A stretch of DNA of 64,000 nucleotides from Clostridia bacterium (GCA_017621875.1 JAGASE010000002.1:1-64000); one strand, 5' to 3'; shown: positions 45,518-54,561, numbered from the stretch's first letter. Made by a program: numbers and translations. Notes: a model not told the origin generated them from the sequence alone.

Positions 45518-46396
45518 ATGGATGGCGTAATAGTAATAGATAAGCCCATAGGCAAAACCTCGCATGATATGGTGAGCTTTACAAGAAGGCTTTTCGGCAT
45601 AAAAAAGGTGGGGCATACGGGCACGCTGGACCCTGATGCAAGCGGTGTTTTACCGGTTTGTATCGGAAAGGCGACCAAGGCCGCCGATATGCTGACAGCA
45701 TCGGATAAGGCGTATCGTGCCCAGCTTGTTTTAGGCATGACTACCGATACGCTTGACGCGTCGGGAGAAATTCTGACAGAGCAGCCGGTTTTGGTAACAA
45801 AAGCCGACATTGAAAATGTTATAAAAGGATTCATAGGCGAAATCGAACAGATTCCGCCTATGTTTTCTGCTATAAAAAAGGACGGAAAAAAGCTGTATGA
45901 GCTTGCGAGAAAGGGAATTACCGTTGAGCGTGAAAAACGCAAGGTAAAAATTTTTGATATAACAATTTTGGAAATTGACATGGAAAAGGGGACGGTTGAT
46001 ATTGACGTTGCCTGTTCAAAGGGAACGTATATCCGCACGCTGTGCGAGGATATCGGAATGAAGCTTGGCTGCGGTGCGTACATGAATACGCTTGTGCGTA
46101 CAAAAAGTGCAGATTTTGCTATCGAGGACAGCTTCACGTGCGAAAAACTGCTGCAGATGAAGGAAAGCGGAACGCTTACCGATGCCGTTATCCCTGTTGA
46201 CAGGCTTTTTGAGGACTATGAAAGAGTTCAGCTTGACGCATTTTTGTCAGCAAAAGCTAAAAACGGTATCCGCATACGAAAAAAAGGACTCAAAGAGGAT
46301 AAGCTTTACCGCATTTATGATGAAAACGGTGAATTTTTATGTATTTCGCGGTATACGCTCGGCGAGCTGATATTGGAAAAGGCATTTTGGAGTTGA
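45518..46396 (+). CDS. truB: tRNA pseudouridine-55 synthase
   Basis: 292 residues. The N-terminal block VIDKPIGKTSHDMV is followed by the catalytic motif GHTGTLDPDASGVLPVCIG, with the catalytic Asp in TLDPDA at about residue 38. Further TruB blocks are QIPPMFSAIKKDGKKLYELAR and VACSKGTYIRTLCEDIG. Makes pseudouridine-55 in the T-loop of tRNAs. Starts 3 bases after alaS; truB-ribF is a widely conserved pair. Confidence 0.96.
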   Translation: MDGVIVIDKPIGKTSHDMVSFTRRLFGIKKVGHTGTLDPDASGVLPVCIGKATKAADMLTASDKAYRAQLVLGMTTDTLDASGEILTEQPVLVTKADIENVIKGFIGEIEQIPPMFSAIKKDGKKLYELARKGITVEREKRKVKIFDITILEIDMEKGTVDIDVACSKGTYIRTLCEDIGMKLGCGAYMNTLVRTKSADFAIEDSFTCEKLLQMKESGTLTDAVIPVDRLFEDYERVQLDAFLSAKAKNGIRIRKKGLKEDKLYRIYDENGEFLCISRYTLGELILEKAFWS

Positions 46397-46409
46397 TTGG
46401 AGAAGGCTG

Positions 46410-47411
46410 ATGGAGATTTACTTTTATTGTGAATTTAACGGCTGCAAAAACAGCGGAATCCCTGTTTTTTTTGGAGAAAGCCATGAATTTCTGGACATAA
46501 TAAAGGAAAACAGCGGTGCAGCTGCCGCGGCAGGAATTACCCCCGGAGATTTTTCGGAAACTACCATATGCCTCGGCTATTTCGACGGCGTGCATTTGGC
46601 ACACAGGGCATTGTTTGAACGTGCAAAAAAGCATGGGCGATGGGGCGTTTTGCTTTTTGACCGAAACACAAAGGACGTACCGCTTTTAACAACACAGTAT
46701 GAAAAAATCAAAATTCTTTCCGAGCTTGGTGCCGACTATGCGATAATTGCCGAATTTTCGGAAAAATTTATGCAGCGTACGCCGGAGGAGTTTGCGGACT
46801 TTTTAAAGGACACGCTGAAGGTATCGCGGGTTGTTGCAGGCTATGATTATAGGTTTGGCTGCAAGGCGTCGGGAGACAGCGATATGCTATCAAGGCTTTG
46901 CCAAGACCGCGGTATTTTGGTGGAAATTGCAGAACCTGAATGTGACGGCGGCGAGCCTATCAAAAGCACAAAAATCCGAAAATATATAGAAAGCGGCAAT
47001 ATACCGTCAGCAAATCATCTTTTGGGATATGCGTACACCGTTTCGGGCGTTGTGGAAAAGGGCTTCGGCAACGGCAGAAAAATGGGTTTTCCTACCGCAA
47101 ATGTGGCGTATAATTTTGAAAAGCTGCTCCCGCCCGACGGAGTTTATAGAGGAAGCGTCCTCGGAAAAAGTGCGGTCATAAATATCGGCAAAAATCCCAC
47201 CTTTGATGCGAAAGAGCGTACGCTTGAGGTGCATTTGGTGGATTTTGACGGGGATTTATACGATGAGCAGATAGATGTGCAGCTTTATGAAAAGCTGCGT
47301 GATGATATTAAATTTGAAACTGTAGATGAGCTTATAAAACAGATTGAGCAGGATATTGAGAAAGTGAGGAAAAACTATGGCAAAAAGAACTTTAACGGAA
47401 ATGACTTATGA
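46410..47411 (+). CDS. ribF: Bifunctional riboflavin kinase / FAD synthetase
   Basis: 333 residues. The FAD synthetase (nucleotidyltransferase) domain has LGYFDGVHLAHRALFERA at about 55-72 and VVAGYDYRFGCKASG, ending at STKIRKYIESG. The riboflavin kinase domain has GFGNGRKMGFPTANVA and PPDGVYRGSV, and continues to VQLYEKLRDDIKF. About 50 residues precede the first motif, somewhat more than usual. It makes FMN and FAD from riboflavin. Its last 35 bases overlap the next gene in another frame. Confidence 0.94.
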   Translation: MEIYFYCEFNGCKNSGIPVFFGESHEFLDIIKENSGAAAAAGITPGDFSETTICLGYFDGVHLAHRALFERAKKHGRWGVLLFDRNTKDVPLLTTQYEKIKILSELGADYAIIAEFSEKFMQRTPEEFADFLKDTLKVSRVVAGYDYRFGCKASGDSDMLSRLCQDRGILVEIAEPECDGGEPIKSTKIRKYIESGNIPSANHLLGYAYTVSGVVEKGFGNGRKMGFPTANVAYNFEKLLPPDGVYRGSVLGKSAVINIGKNPTFDAKERTLEVHLVDFDGDLYDEQIDVQLYEKLRDDIKFETVDELIKQIEQDIEKVRKNYGKKNFNGNDL

Positions 47412-48081
47412 AAGAGCAAAGGAAAATGCGGCAAAAAACAGCGAAACGATTAAGCGTCTGGAGGAAAACGGCGTGCTTTTTATAAACGCCGCTTCCTGCT
47501 ATGTTGAAAGTAGCGTTAAAATTGGCAAGGGAACGGTTGTTGAGCAGAACGTAATGCTGCAGGGCGAAACCGAAATCGGCGAAAACTGTGTTATCGGCAT
47601 GGGCTGCAAGCTGGTTAATACAAAGGTAGGCAGCGGCTCAGAGCTTTTGTCTGTTGTAAGCGTGGACGCAGAGCTTGGCTGTGATGTTCTGGCAGGACCT
47701 TTTGCGTATATCCGTCCGGGCAGCAAGATTTCAGACAACGTTAAGGTCGGAGATTTTGTAGAGGTCAAAAATGCGGTAATTGACGAGGGTACAAAGATTG
47801 CACATTTAACCTATGTGGGCGACAGCGATGTCGGCAAAAATGTAAACTTTGGCTGCGGTACGGTTACGGTGAACTATGACGGTAAGAACAAGCATCGCTG
47901 CAAAATCGGTGATGATTGCTTTATCGGCTGCAATACAAATCTGGTAGCACCTGTAACGGTCGGCGACGGAGCATATACCGCGGCAGGCTCAACCATAACA
48001 GACGAGGTGCCGGAAAAGGCTCTTGCCATTGCAAGGGCACGTCAGGTTAACAAGACAGGTTGGAAGGATAAAAGGGATTAA
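47377..48081 (+). CDS. Stand-alone GlmU-type glucosamine-1-phosphate acetyltransferase domain
   Basis: 234 residues, almost all left-handed beta-helix hexapeptide repeats. The sequence from AGPFAYIRPG through VKVGDFVEVKNA, KIAHLTYVGDSDVG, NFGCGTVTVNYDGKNKH and VTVGDGAYTAAGSTIT to ARARQVNKTGW matches the C-terminal acetyltransferase half of GlmU. The N-terminal uridylyltransferase half is missing; there are only about 40 helical residues before the repeats. Intact GlmU is about 450 residues. The genes that follow, pth and mfd, are those that follow glmU in Bacillus-type genomes, so this looks like a split GlmU whose uridylyltransferase must come from elsewhere. Overlaps the ribF end by 35 bases. 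Confidence 0.82.
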   Translation: MAKRTLTEMTYERAKENAAKNSETIKRLEENGVLFINAASCYVESSVKIGKGTVVEQNVMLQGETEIGENCVIGMGCKLVNTKVGSGSELLSVVSVDAELGCDVLAGPFAYIRPGSKISDNVKVGDFVEVKNAVIDEGTKIAHLTYVGDSDVGKNVNFGCGTVTVNYDGKNKHRCKIGDDCFIGCNTNLVAPVTVGDGAYTAAGSTITDEVPEKALAIARARQVNKTGWKDKRD

Positions 48082-48084
48082 GAT

Positions 48085-48648
48085 ATGTATTTGGTGGCAG
48101 GACTGGGCAATCCGGGTAAGCAGTATGACATGACAAGGCATAACATAGGCTTTGAGGTCATAGATTATATGGCGGAACAGTATGATGTCAAGGTGAAAAA
48201 GCTGAAGTTCAAGGGCTTGTACGGCGAGACGAATATCGGCGGCGAAAAGGTTATTTTGCTAAAGCCGCAGACGTACATGAACTTGTCGGGAGAAAGCATA
48301 CGTGAGTTTGCTTCATTTTATAAAATTCCGGTGGAAAATATAATTATAATAAATGATGACATTTACCTTGATTCGGGAAAGCTGCGTATCAGAAAAAGCG
48401 GCTCGGCAGGCGGGCATAACGGACTTAAGTCGATTATTTATCAGCTTGCGTCCGACCAATTTCCGCGAATACGAATAGGCGTAAATTCACCTGAGCGTGA
48501 AAAAGAGGATTTAGCGGACTTTGTGCTGGCACGCTTTTCAAAGGAGGAAATACCCGTACTTGAGGACGCAATTATAAGGGCTTCAAAGGCGGCTGCAGAA
48601 ATCATTTCAAATAATATCGACAGTGCCATGAATAAATATAACGGATAA
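48085..48648 (+). CDS. pth: Peptidyl-tRNA hydrolase
   Basis: 187 residues, typical length. Motifs: LVAGLGNPGKQYDMTRHNIGFEVID with the catalytic His (in TRHN, about 20), VILLKPQTYMNLSGESI, IIINDDIYLDSGKLRIRKSGSAGGHNGLKSI, and FPRIRIGVNSP. Releases tRNA from dropped-off peptidyl-tRNAs. Starts 3 bases after the GlmU-domain gene; mfd follows. Confidence 0.96.
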   Translation: MYLVAGLGNPGKQYDMTRHNIGFEVIDYMAEQYDVKVKKLKFKGLYGETNIGGEKVILLKPQTYMNLSGESIREFASFYKIPVENIIIINDDIYLDSGKLRIRKSGSAGGHNGLKSIIYQLASDQFPRIRIGVNSPEREKEDLADFVLARFSKEEIPVLEDAIIRASKAAAEIISNNIDSAMNKYNG

Positions 48649-48712
48649 TCATTGCCGCTACGGCAAAAATGCCGAGGCGGCATATGAGCGGAGCTGAAAA
48701 ATGGAGAAGCTT

Positions 48713-51700
48713 ATGAATTTCAAAAACTTATTGTCGGAATATCAGGAATATTCCGACTTTTGTGCTGCCTTGAAAAAGGGTAAAACGCCGATATCGGCGG
48801 CAGGAGTGGTGCAGTCTGCCATGCCGCAGTTCATTTTCGAGACGGCAGGAGGGAGGCGAACGCTTGTAATAACTTACAGCGATTTGGAGGCGAAGCAGCT
48901 TGTCGGGGACATGGAGATGTATACCGAAAATGTGTTTTTGTTTCCTGCAAAGGAATATGTGTTTTTCAATATAGACGCACAGAACCGCCATGATGAGCAT
49001 ACAAGATTAAAAACCCTTCTAAAGCTGAAACAGGGCGGCGGAATTGCGGTAACATCTCTTGAGGCTCTGCTGCAGTTTACCATCCCTCCCGAAAAGCTTG
49101 AGGAGTACACGCTTGAGCTTGACTTTGACTCGGAATATGACATAGAAGAGCTTGCACAAAAGCTGGTTAAAATGGGCTATGTGCGAGAGGAAGAGGTTTC
49201 GGGAAAAGGGCAGTTTGCACTTCGCGGCGGAATACTTGATGTGTATTCTCCGCAATGCGAGAATCCCGTCAGAGTGGAATTTTTTGACACGCAGATTGAT
49301 TCTATGCGTGAATTTGACAGCGTAACGCAGCGTTCGATTGACGCTGTTTCAAAATGCTGCATAATTCCATGCCGCGAGCTGATAGATTACGCAAAAAGCG
49401 AGCTATCGGAAAAGCTTTCCGAGGCGATAAAAAAGCTTAAACGTAAAAAGACCGACCAATCCGCTTTAATAGAAAATCTTGAGGCGGATATTGAAATTCT
49501 TGAAAACAACGGCGATATAAGCTCAATATGCAGACATTTGGGCGTGATTTTTGACAGAATACCGACAATTATTGATTATTTTGATTCGGATTCGCTGATT
49601 TTCCTGATTGAGCCGAAACGAATTGCCGAGAGAGCGAAGACGCTGGAATGGGAGCAGGGCGAAATTATTGAGGACTTGGCGGAGAAAGGACTTCTTCTGC
49701 CGGACTGCACAAAGCTTTGGGCGAGCTATGCCGAAACTGCCGCAAGGCTGCAGAATCTGCCGCTTGTGTCGCTTAATTCGCTGACTCATTCTGCGATAAA
49801 TTACACCTATAATTCAATATTTAACTTTGTGACAAAAACCACCGTTTCACTGCATGGCAAGGTGGAGTATCTTTATGATGATTTGCAGGTGAGAAGAAAA
49901 AACGGCTCTACCGTTGTTGTGCTTGCATCAAACCGAAGCCGCGGTGAAAATCTTGCCGGAACGCTAAACGAAAAGGGCATAAAATGCCGATATATCCATG
50001 ATGACGCAGAGTTTGAAAAGGGCGAAATCGTAATAGTCCGCGGCGATGCGGGAAAGGGCTTTGAGTACCCTGACCTCAATTTTATACTGATTTCCGACCG
50101 CGAAATTTTTGATGCGGTATCAAAAAAGTCACGCAGGCGTATGGAGAATACCAGCCGTTTAAAATCCTACACAGATATTAACGTGGGCGATTACGTTGTG
50201 CATAGGTCGCATGGTATCGGTGAATATAAGGGCATCAAAAAAATGTCGGTGGGCGGAATAACAAAGGACTATCTGCATATAGCCTACCGCGGAACGGATA
50301 GCCTTTATGTGCCGGTTGACCAGCTCGACATGCTGTATAAGTATTCGGGCGGCTCGGAGGTAAAGCTGCGGCTTAATAAGCTTGGCGGCAGCGAGTGGAG
50401 CAAAACCAAGCAGAAGGTGCGTGCGGCAACGGGCGATATGGCAAAGCAGCTTGTGGCACTATACGCCGAGCGAGAGCATACAAAGGGGCATGCATTCCCG
50501 TCCGATACGCCATGGCAGAGGAATTTTGAGGACACATTTTTGTACCAGGAAACCGAGGACCAACTGCGTTCCATTGACGAGGTAAAACGTGACATGGAAA
50601 GTGAAAAGCCGATGGACCGTCTGCTTTGCGGTGATGTGGGCTATGGAAAAACAGAGGTTGCTCTGCGTGCGGCATTTAAGGCGGCGACCGATTCAAAGCA
50701 GGTGGCGTACCTTTGCCCGACGACTATTCTTGCCATGCAGCAATATGAAACCTTCACAAAGCGTATGCAGAATTTCCCTGTAAAGGTGGAGATGCTGTCA
50801 CGTTTCAGAACTCCGGGCGAGCAGAAAAAAATACTCAAAAAGCTCAAAACGGGCGAGATTGATATAATCATCGGAACGCACCGAATCCTCCAAAAGGACC
50901 TGGAGTTCAAGGATTTGGGACTTTTGATTATAGATGAGGAGCAGCGTTTCGGTGTGGCACATAAGGAACGCTTAAAGGAGCTTAAAAAGAATGTTGACGT
51001 GCTTTCAATGACGGCAACGCCGATTCCGAGAACACTCCATATGGCGATGGTTTCGGTCAGGGACATGAGCCTTTTGGAGACGCCTCCCGAAAACCGCTAT
51101 CCTGTTGCGACATATGTGCTCGAATACAATCCGGGCGTGCTTATCGACGCAATGAAAAAGGAGCTTTCACGCGGCGGACAGGTGTTTTACCTGTATAACC
51201 GCGTTCAGGGCATTTACAGGGTGGCAGAGTGGATAAAATCGCAGCTGCCCGACGCAAATGTCGCGGTCGGTCACGGAAAGATGCATGAAGATGAGCTGGA
51301 GGATATAATGTACGACATGGTCAACGGCAAGACGGATATTCTTGTCTGCACCACTATTATTGAAACAGGTCTGGATATTCCGAATGCAAACACGATTATC
51401 ATAGAGAACGCTGATAAAATGGGGCTTTCGCAGCTGTATCAGCTTCGCGGCAGAGTTGGCAGAAGCACACGCAGTGCATATGCGTATCTGACCTATAAAA
51501 AGGACGGAATTTTGTCCGAGGTTGCCGAGAAGCGGCTTAGTGCAATCCGCGAATTTACCGAGTTCGGGTCGGGCTTTAAAATTGCGATGCGTGACCTGGA
51601 AATTCGCGGTGCAGGCGATATTTTAGGAGCCGAGCAGCATGGTCATATTGATTCTGTAGGCTATGATATGTACTGCAAAATTCTTTCGGAGAGCGTCCGC

Positions 51701-52183
51701 GAGGTGCAGGGAATTTCGGAGGGCGAGGAGCTTGAAACGACAGTCGATATCAAGGTGGACGCCTTTATTCCCGAACGCTATATAAAGAGCAACAATGTGC
51801 GTATTGATACCTATAAAAGAATTGCCGCACTGGAAAATGAAGACGACGCCTCCGAGCTTACCGATGAGCTTATTGACCGCTTTGGCGATATTCCGTCAGC
51901 GGCGGCAAATCTTATCGAAATTGCTCTTATCAAGGCGTTAGCACACAATATCGGAATCTGCGACGTGACGCAAAAGGGTGAAATTATTGTTATGGAGTTT
52001 GCAGATGGTGCGTTTCTTCCTGAATTTGTGCAGTTTATTATAGAAAATTATCCAAAAAATATTATGATAGGAGCATCGTCAAAGCCGACGCTTAAATATA
52101 AATGCGAGGCAGGCAAAAAGCTGCTTTCTAATATTAAGTTTTTATTACAACAGCTAAATGAATTGCATACCGCGAATAAATAA
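48713..52183 (+). CDS. mfd: Transcription-repair coupling factor Mfd
   Basis: 1156 residues from the ATG at 48713 (MNFKNLLSEY); a start at 48701 would cover the GGAG site. Order: UvrB-like UvrA-interacting module (ARGG IL region FALRGGILDVYSP), the RNA polymerase-interaction CarD-like domain (INVGDYVVHRSHGIGEYKGI, about 480-550), and helicase motifs (Walker A GDVGYGKTEVALRAA; DEEQRF; SMTATPIPRTLHM; QLRGRVGRS). A TRCF C-terminal domain follows. Displaces stalled RNA polymerase and recruits UvrA for nucleotide excision repair. Length is normal. Confidence 0.97.
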   Translation: MNFKNLLSEYQEYSDFCAALKKGKTPISAAGVVQSAMPQFIFETAGGRRTLVITYSDLEAKQLVGDMEMYTENVFLFPAKEYVFFNIDAQNRHDEHTRLKTLLKLKQGGGIAVTSLEALLQFTIPPEKLEEYTLELDFDSEYDIEELAQKLVKMGYVREEEVSGKGQFALRGGILDVYSPQCENPVRVEFFDTQIDSMREFDSVTQRSIDAVSKCCIIPCRELIDYAKSELSEKLSEAIKKLKRKKTDQSALIENLEADIEILENNGDISSICRHLGVIFDRIPTIIDYFDSDSLIFLIEPKRIAERAKTLEWEQGEIIEDLAEKGLLLPDCTKLWASYAETAARLQNLPLVSLNSLTHSAINYTYNSIFNFVTKTTVSLHGKVEYLYDDLQVRRKNGSTVVVLASNRSRGENLAGTLNEKGIKCRYIHDDAEFEKGEIVIVRGDAGKGFEYPDLNFILISDREIFDAVSKKSRRRMENTSRLKSYTDINVGDYVVHRSHGIGEYKGIKKMSVGGITKDYLHIAYRGTDSLYVPVDQLDMLYKYSGGSEVKLRLNKLGGSEWSKTKQKVRAATGDMAKQLVALYAEREHTKGHAFPSDTPWQRNFEDTFLYQETEDQLRSIDEVKRDMESEKPMDRLLCGDVGYGKTEVALRAAFKAATDSKQVAYLCPTTILAMQQYETFTKRMQNFPVKVEMLSRFRTPGEQKKILKKLKTGEIDIIIGTHRILQKDLEFKDLGLLIIDEEQRFGVAHKERLKELKKNVDVLSMTATPIPRTLHMAMVSVRDMSLLETPPENRYPVATYVLEYNPGVLIDAMKKELSRGGQVFYLYNRVQGIYRVAEWIKSQLPDANVAVGHGKMHEDELEDIMYDMVNGKTDILVCTTIIETGLDIPNANTIIIENADKMGLSQLYQLRGRVGRSTRSAYAYLTYKKDGILSEVAEKRLSAIREFTEFGSGFKIAMRDLEIRGAGDILGAEQHGHIDSVGYDMYCKILSESVREVQGISEGEELETTVDIKVDAFIPERYIKSNNVRIDTYKRIAALENEDDASELTDELIDRFGDIPSAAANLIEIALIKALAHNIGICDVTQKGEIIVMEFADGAFLPEFVQFIIENYPKNIMIGASSKPTLKYKCEAGKKLLSNIKFLLQQLNELHTANK

Positions 52184-52217
52184 TGTATAATATACTCGAA
52201 GGAGCGAGGTGCTGCAT

Positions 52218-53201
52218 ATGAAAAAGATTATTATAATGCTGCTGTCCGCCTGCTTGCTTGCCTCCTGCGGCGGAGCAGGATCGGTGGCGACTGTGGGCGA
52301 TATAAAAATTACGTCGGGTGAGTTTGAGTTCTATCTTAATTCGATAAAAAATCAGATGAAGGGAACGGAGCTGCAGACCGATGAGGACTGGGAGACGCAG
52401 GAAATTGAGGGCAAAAAGGCGATAGATGTTGCAAAGCAGCGTGCTTTGGATATCGCGGTGCAGAATGCCCTTTATATTGAAACGGCGGAGGCTGCCGGAA
52501 TTACCTTAAGCGATGCCGAAAAGGAGCAGACCGAGGCAACGAAGGAACAGATTGTGTCGAGCTACGGCGGCGAAAAAGCATATAAGGAATTTTTGAAGAG
52601 CAATAATATTACCGATAAGTTTATTGAAATGATGTGCAAATCCACTGCGTATTATCAGAAAATAGGCGATAAGATAAATGCGGAAACGCCTGTTGACGCG
52701 ACCGAGGCTCAAAAGTATTTTGAGGAAAATAAGACCGAGCTTGAGGCGGAGTTCAGAAAGGCGAAGCATATTCTGATTATGACGGTGGACGAGACAACAC
52801 GCCAGCCGAAATCCGAGGCGGAGCTTGCCGAGGCAAAGAAACTGGCGGAGGAGCTTTTGGCACAGGTTAAGTCGGGAACGGACTTTGATAAGCTGATGAA
52901 CGAATATTCCGAGGACCCCGGACTTGCTACAGCACCGGACGGCTATGTGTTCGGCTCAGGCGAAATGGTTTCGGAGTTTGAGCAGGCGACCGATTCTGTC
53001 GGCTTTGGCGAAATCGCGTTCTGTGAATCGAGCTACGGCTATCACATAATTAAGCGTCTGCCTATCGAATATGCGGACGTTTCGGATAGGCTTACGAGTA
53101 AGATAATGGGCGAGCGTATAGACGAGCAGGTGAAGGCGTGGGAGGAGGAATACTCCGTTGCAGTCACCAAAAACGAGGAAGCTTTAAGCGAAATAAAATA
53201 G
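52218..53201 (+). CDS. prsA: PrsA-like parvulin-type foldase lipoprotein
   Basis: 327 residues from the ATG at 52218, with GAGGTG 6 bases upstream. Type II signal peptide with lipobox LLASC (Cys at about 17), then an N-terminal SurA-like helical domain (about 25-175) and a PPIC parvulin domain (about 183-290; FRKAKHILIMTVDE ... FDKLMNEYSEDPG ... ESSYGYHIIKRL). Folds secreted proteins outside the membrane; the large surface proteins encoded earlier would be natural clients. Lipidated by the Lgt enzyme in this window. Follows mfd by 34 bases. Confidence 0.92.
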   Translation: MKKIIIMLLSACLLASCGGAGSVATVGDIKITSGEFEFYLNSIKNQMKGTELQTDEDWETQEIEGKKAIDVAKQRALDIAVQNALYIETAEAAGITLSDAEKEQTEATKEQIVSSYGGEKAYKEFLKSNNITDKFIEMMCKSTAYYQKIGDKINAETPVDATEAQKYFEENKTELEAEFRKAKHILIMTVDETTRQPKSEAELAEAKKLAEELLAQVKSGTDFDKLMNEYSEDPGLATAPDGYVFGSGEMVSEFEQATDSVGFGEIAFCESSYGYHIIKRLPIEYADVSDRLTSKIMGERIDEQVKAWEEEYSVAVTKNEEALSEIK

Positions 53202-53219
53202 TAAATTTGCAATAAGCAG

Positions 53220-53248
53220 TTGACAAAATTTAATTATAGCTATATAAT
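53220..53248 (+). promoter_or_regulatory. Consensus sigma-A promoter of the structured RNA locus
   Basis: TTGACA (53220-53225), 17-bp spacer, TATAAT (53243-53248), with no open reading frame downstream on this strand for several hundred bases. Confidence 0.85.
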
Positions 53249-53254
53249 GATAAT

Positions 53255-53496
53255 AGAAAAAGGCAGTCCGTTTGAACGGCTCGCCGATGAGAACTAAAAA
53301 TTAGTCGCTACATTTTCGAGTTGTGGGCGACTAATTTGCTTTTATGGGAAAAATCAATAAAAATATGATTATAAATATCACAGTAATTAAAAATTTTTTT
53401 ACCATAAGCAACACCCCCTTCCCGTATGTATTGGGATAGTGGGCGAGCCGTCCACGGAAAGTTCATTCCAAGACTGCCTTGTCAGATTTCCTGACA
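53255..53496 (+). ncRNA. Candidate structured non-coding RNA, about 240-310 nt
   Basis: Downstream of a consensus promoter, with nested long-range pairing: AAGGCAGTC (53260) with GACTGCCTT (53472); CGGCTCGCC (53277) with GGCGAGCCG (53442); a local hairpin ATTAGTCGC/GCGACTAAT (53300-53335); TTGCTTTTATGG (53336) with CCATAAGCAA (53402); and a CCC/GGG hairpin near 53420-53435. A TGTCAG/CTGACA hairpin closes the 3' side, and a terminator lies at 53540. The closed, multi-branched plan and absence of coding potential point to a large regulatory RNA. Candidates are the raiA-motif class of Clostridia, a 6S-like RNA, or a new class; I cannot decide among them. Confidence 0.68.
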
Positions 53497-53539
53497 GGTG
53501 ACATTATACACTATTTTACTATTTTTTTCAATATGTTTC

Positions 53540-53568
53540 GGCAAAATATTTCTTGCCTGTTTTTTTGG
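53540..53568 (+). terminator. Terminator of the structured RNA locus
   Basis: Stem GGCAA / TTGCC with an 8-nt loop, followed by TGTTTTTTTT. It fits the end of a transcript from the promoter at 53220, giving an RNA of about 310 nt. Confidence 0.65.
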
Positions 53569-53598
53569 TTTTAATGCTACTTATGATTTGATTAAAAA

Positions 53599-53823
53599 TC
53601 ATTCTTCTTCATTTTTCACATATTCCAAAATATCTCCGACCTGACAGTCGAGGATATCGCACATTCTGGCGAGCAGCACAAGGTCAAATCTTTGCATCTT
53701 TCCCTTGCAGTAATTGTTAAGCTGTGTTCTTTCCATCATTGTCATGTGAGCAAACTTATTTTTGCTGAATCCTTTGTCTTTTATAACCTGTTCTAAATTT
53801 ATCTTAATGTATCCGGGTTCCAT
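53599..53823 (-). CDS. XRE/Cro-type HTH transcriptional regulator
   Basis: 74 residues, essentially one helix-turn-helix domain: NLEQVIKDKGFSKNKFAHMT ... RTQLNNYCKGKMQRFDLVLLARMCDILDCQVGDILEYV. This is the compact YozG/DUF-type Cro family found next to accessory genes. It is divergent from the SLOG-like gene at 53945; the shared 120-bp gap contains TATACAA repeats that may be its operator. The target is inferred only from position. Confidence 0.85.
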   Translation of the reverse strand: MEPGYIKINLEQVIKDKGFSKNKFAHMTMMERTQLNNYCKGKMQRFDLVLLARMCDILDCQVGDILEYVKNEEE

Positions 53824-53894
53824 GAAAATCGCCTCAAATATATTATATAAACAATAAGCCTTGATTTACAGTTCTGTTTGCATTATAATGATTA

Positions 53895-53932
53895 TTGTAC
53901 GCGGATATACAACCGTGTATAAATGTATACAA
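53895..53932 (+). promoter_or_regulatory. Promoter and possible operator of the SLOG-like gene
   Basis: TTGTAC (53895-53900), 17-bp spacer, TATAAA (53918-53923). TATACAA occurs at 53906-53912 and again at 53926-53932, exactly 20 bp apart, with an inverted TTGTA at 53895. The spaced repeats overlap the promoter and could bind the divergent XRE regulator. Confidence 0.5.
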
Positions 53933-53944
53933 TGAGGTGATAAA

Positions 53945-54370
53945 ATGAAAAAATGTTGTTTTGCGGGGCATAGAGATGCTTTTGGCATAGAAAAGGACGT
54001 TTATGCCGTAATTAAAATGCTCATGGAACATGGAATAACCGAGTTTTACAGCGGAGGCATGGGAAATTTTGATAAGCTGTGCGAAAAGGCGGCAAAGGAT
54101 TTGGGCGGTAAGGTGATATATGTTCCGTATAATATAGATTGTCTGAAAATGGTAAACACTGCCCGATATGATAACGTTATCTGCCCGTTTGGCGAAAAGG
54201 AATATGAAAAATGTGATATTCCGCTGCGGAATAACTGGCTTGTGGATAATACCGATATGGCTTTGTGCTACGTTAAACGACCGGGCGGAGCAAAAGCAAC
54301 AATGGATTATGCAGTAAAGAAGAAAAAATATGTTTTAAATATGGGCGTAAGGACTGCACCTGTTAATTAA
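53945..54370 (+). CDS. SLOG-superfamily (DUF1273/YpsA-like) protein
   Basis: 141 residues; GAGGTGAT site upstream. The Rossmann-like fold starts CCFAGHRDAF, a typical SLOG opening. It continues with FYSGGMGNFDKLCEKAA (nucleotide-binding glycine loop), VIYVPYN, RNNWLVDNTDMALCYV and GGAKATMDYAVKKKKYVLNM. SLOG proteins bind nucleotides or nucleotide-derived signals; some act as sensors in defence systems, but this stand-alone form has no known enzyme activity. Divergent from an XRE regulator. A defence link is only a possibility. Confidence 0.82.
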   Translation: MKKCCFAGHRDAFGIEKDVYAVIKMLMEHGITEFYSGGMGNFDKLCEKAAKDLGGKVIYVPYNIDCLKMVNTARYDNVICPFGEKEYEKCDIPLRNNWLVDNTDMALCYVKRPGGAKATMDYAVKKKKYVLNMGVRTAPVN

Positions 54371-54533
54371 AATTGTAGTGCCGTATAACGTTAAACTTTG
54401 ACACTTATAAAAAATACCCTTACGATTGCTATACAATTTACACATTACCACCGCCTACCGCAAAGTCGCACCTTGCAGAGAAGATGGCGGTGTCAGCCGT
54501 CGAATGAGTTGGAACGGAATTTTATTAACCTAC

Positions 54534-54561
54534 AAAAAACCACCGATTAAATCGGTGGTTT
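54534..54561 (-). terminator. Terminator of the zinc-ribbon/YARHG gene
   Basis: On the minus strand AACCACCGATT taa AATCGGTGGTT-type stem (54538-54561) followed by TTTTG. It also lies in convergent position to the SLOG-like gene. Confidence 0.8.
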
